A stretch of DNA of 64,000 nt, from positions 18,501-82,500 of the forward strand of contig JABVXV010000109.1 in assembly GCA_013365325.1 (NCBI GenBank). Direction: 5' to 3'. Under the pieces are notes generated by a model that was not told the origin of the DNA, did no database searches, and saw nothing but the letters and a program-made list of their open reading frames with translations. Shown here one piece after another: positions 62,960-64,000 of the stretch. Positions within the stretch are counted from its first letter, which is position 1; every line of letters begins with the position of its first letter. Source of the stretch: Dipetalonema caudispina. Its lineage: Eukaryota; Nematoda; Chromadorea; Rhabditida; Onchocercidae. A program made the translations under genes and the position numbers.

Positions 62960-63785
62960 TTAGACAATCATATTGTTAGTATAGGTGTTCTTCTGTTCAT
63001 TCTGGACTCCTCCTTGTAGTTCAATATCAGGAAACGATGGTGTGCCAACAACTCCGGAACCTGTAACACTTGCATACGTATTTGCCGTAGACGTCGCTGT
63101 TGGCAAATATCCGAAACAGAAAGATGAAGGTGCTTTCATAACCTATAAAAATGAATGAGTTATATTTGTAAATTGAAGTAATAATTATATCGCTCTTCCC
63201 TCATATCAAATGATGTCGAATAGATGTATCAACTTCAGGTCATAAAGGTTAGGTTAGAAAAAAGCAAACGACAAGATTTCAATTTTAGTTGGTCAACCTG
63301 GACATAATTGCGAAACTTTTTGAGAAGAAATTTCAAGTCAAAAATTCATCTTTAAAAAGCTTTAAAGTGAAGTTCAACAGTATGTTAATAAAACTTTAAC
63401 CTAAAATTGAGGTGAAGACAAAAGTTGGGAAGTAGTAGACTTGAAATATGGAAATTATATTGAAACTTAAAATCCAGAATTATGAAATTCCCAACTTGTT
63501 AAATATAACATACTCATATGTAGACGCAATAAAACGAAAAATAGGCGAAAAGATGAAACAAAGCAAACAATAAGGAAATAGCAAATTGACCATATCTGGG
63601 CCCGGTAAACCATTTGATTGCGGAACGAATGGATGCATTAGACCAGAAAAATCATCCGGATGAGTCATCCATGCCCATGACGGTATTCCTGGCGTGCTAT
63701 GCCGCACCGGCGGTAAATCAGCAATTGCACTACTTTCCGCTTTATCTTGACGACGCCATTTGGCGCGTCGATTTTGGAACCATAC
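62960..63785 (-). CDS. paired-like (Rax-type) homeobox protein, C-terminal part (5' end outside window)
   Basis: Two minus-strand exons, 63785-63591 and 63142-62960, join in frame to 125 codons and a stop. The first opens with VWFQNRRAKWRRQDK, the end of homeodomain helix 3 with Gln50 and Asn51. The split before Val47 is a common intron site in paired-like homeobox genes. WRRQ(E/D)K directly after helix 3 is typical of Rax/Rx proteins (C. elegans ceh-8) rather than Otx, Phox2 or Arx types. The tail is Pro/Ser/Thr/Gly-rich (IPSWAWMTHP, LPGPDM) and ends in NNMIV. No paired-tail OAR box is seen in the two exons. The rest of the homeodomain lies right of the window. It is a nuclear DNA-binding regulator; a neuronal role is likely by family. 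Homeodomain is certain, Rax subgroup is moderate. Confidence 0.9.
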
Positions 63786-64000
63786 CTAAAATCCATATAT
63801 TGAAAACGAATCAATTAACAGAAAAATCCATTTTGTTTTTGATTCATTAATTTCTAATTTAAATCCACTTTCAGTCTTTAATTATCATAATGCACATCGA
63901 TTTATTGTATGTCTAAATCAACCAGCTGCTTAATCAAAATGTTTGATTGTTAATCAAGAGTTCTCTAATTCGGTAAAGCCATATTTATGGCTATAATCTG
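63786..64000 (-). other. intron of the homeobox gene
   Basis: AT-rich sequence upstream of the helix-3 exon. No homeodomain helix 1 or 2 coding sequence is found before the window edge. Confidence 0.6.

Noticed and set aside
1..64000. Transposons, CRISPR arrays, tRNA or rRNA genes, bacterial endosymbiont insertions
   Set aside because: I looked for reverse-transcriptase and transposase motifs, regular spacer arrays, tRNA B-box sequences and GC-richer bacterial gene blocks, and saw none. A profile search could still find degraded copies.

Overview
The window looks like nuclear DNA of a nematode, most probably a filarial or related clade III worm. It is strongly AT-rich with many long T and A tracts, and its genes are cut into short exons by AT-rich introns ending in TTTCAG-type acceptors. 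Splice sites were read by eye and tested by reading-frame continuity, so exon borders are predictions. The species cannot be named from the sequence.

Layout, left to right. (1) 226-2217 (+): C-terminal half of an SLC17-type major facilitator transporter, its 5' end outside the window, with one GC-AG intron. (2) 2218-17854: about 15.6 kb without a convincing gene, holding a strong 58-nt hairpin, short tandem repeats and a possible gene relic. (3) 17855-21335 (+): an Ajuba/LIMD1/WTIP-type protein with three LIM domains. (4) 22516-29381 (+): a complete 19-exon DDX1 RNA helicase (728 codons) with the SPRY insert and all helicase motifs. (5) 31366-34766 (-): a MEKK2/3-like MAP3K (486 codons) with a PB1 domain and a full kinase domain. 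(6) 34767-45340: a second gene-poor stretch of about 10.5 kb. (7) 45341-51059 (+): chondroitin synthase (CHSY1/SQV-5 type, 12 exons, 730 codons). (8) 51944-53539 (-): ALG10 alpha-1,2-glucosyltransferase, tail to tail with the chondroitin synthase. (9) 54195-54482 (-): a small unrecognised one-helix membrane protein, then a 5 x 40 bp minisatellite. (10) 55775-57263 (+): glycine cleavage system H protein (GCSH), complete. (11) 58560-60673 (-): a secreted trypsin-like protease with an altered catalytic triad. (12) 62960-63785 (-): the 3' part of a paired-like, Rax-type homeobox gene running off the right edge.

The genes do not form one pathway. Two adjacent convergent genes act in glycosylation (chondroitin polymerisation in the Golgi, N-glycan donor assembly in the ER), and others are housekeeping (DDX1, GCSH) or signalling/developmental (MAP3K, LIM protein, homeobox). 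I see no CRISPR array, rRNA, tRNA, recognisable transposase or reverse transcriptase, or bacterial insertion. I found no clear new multi-gene system. The best leads are the His-Glu-Ser protease, the 58-nt hairpin, the minisatellite, and an identical 33-nt element in two introns of the LIM gene.
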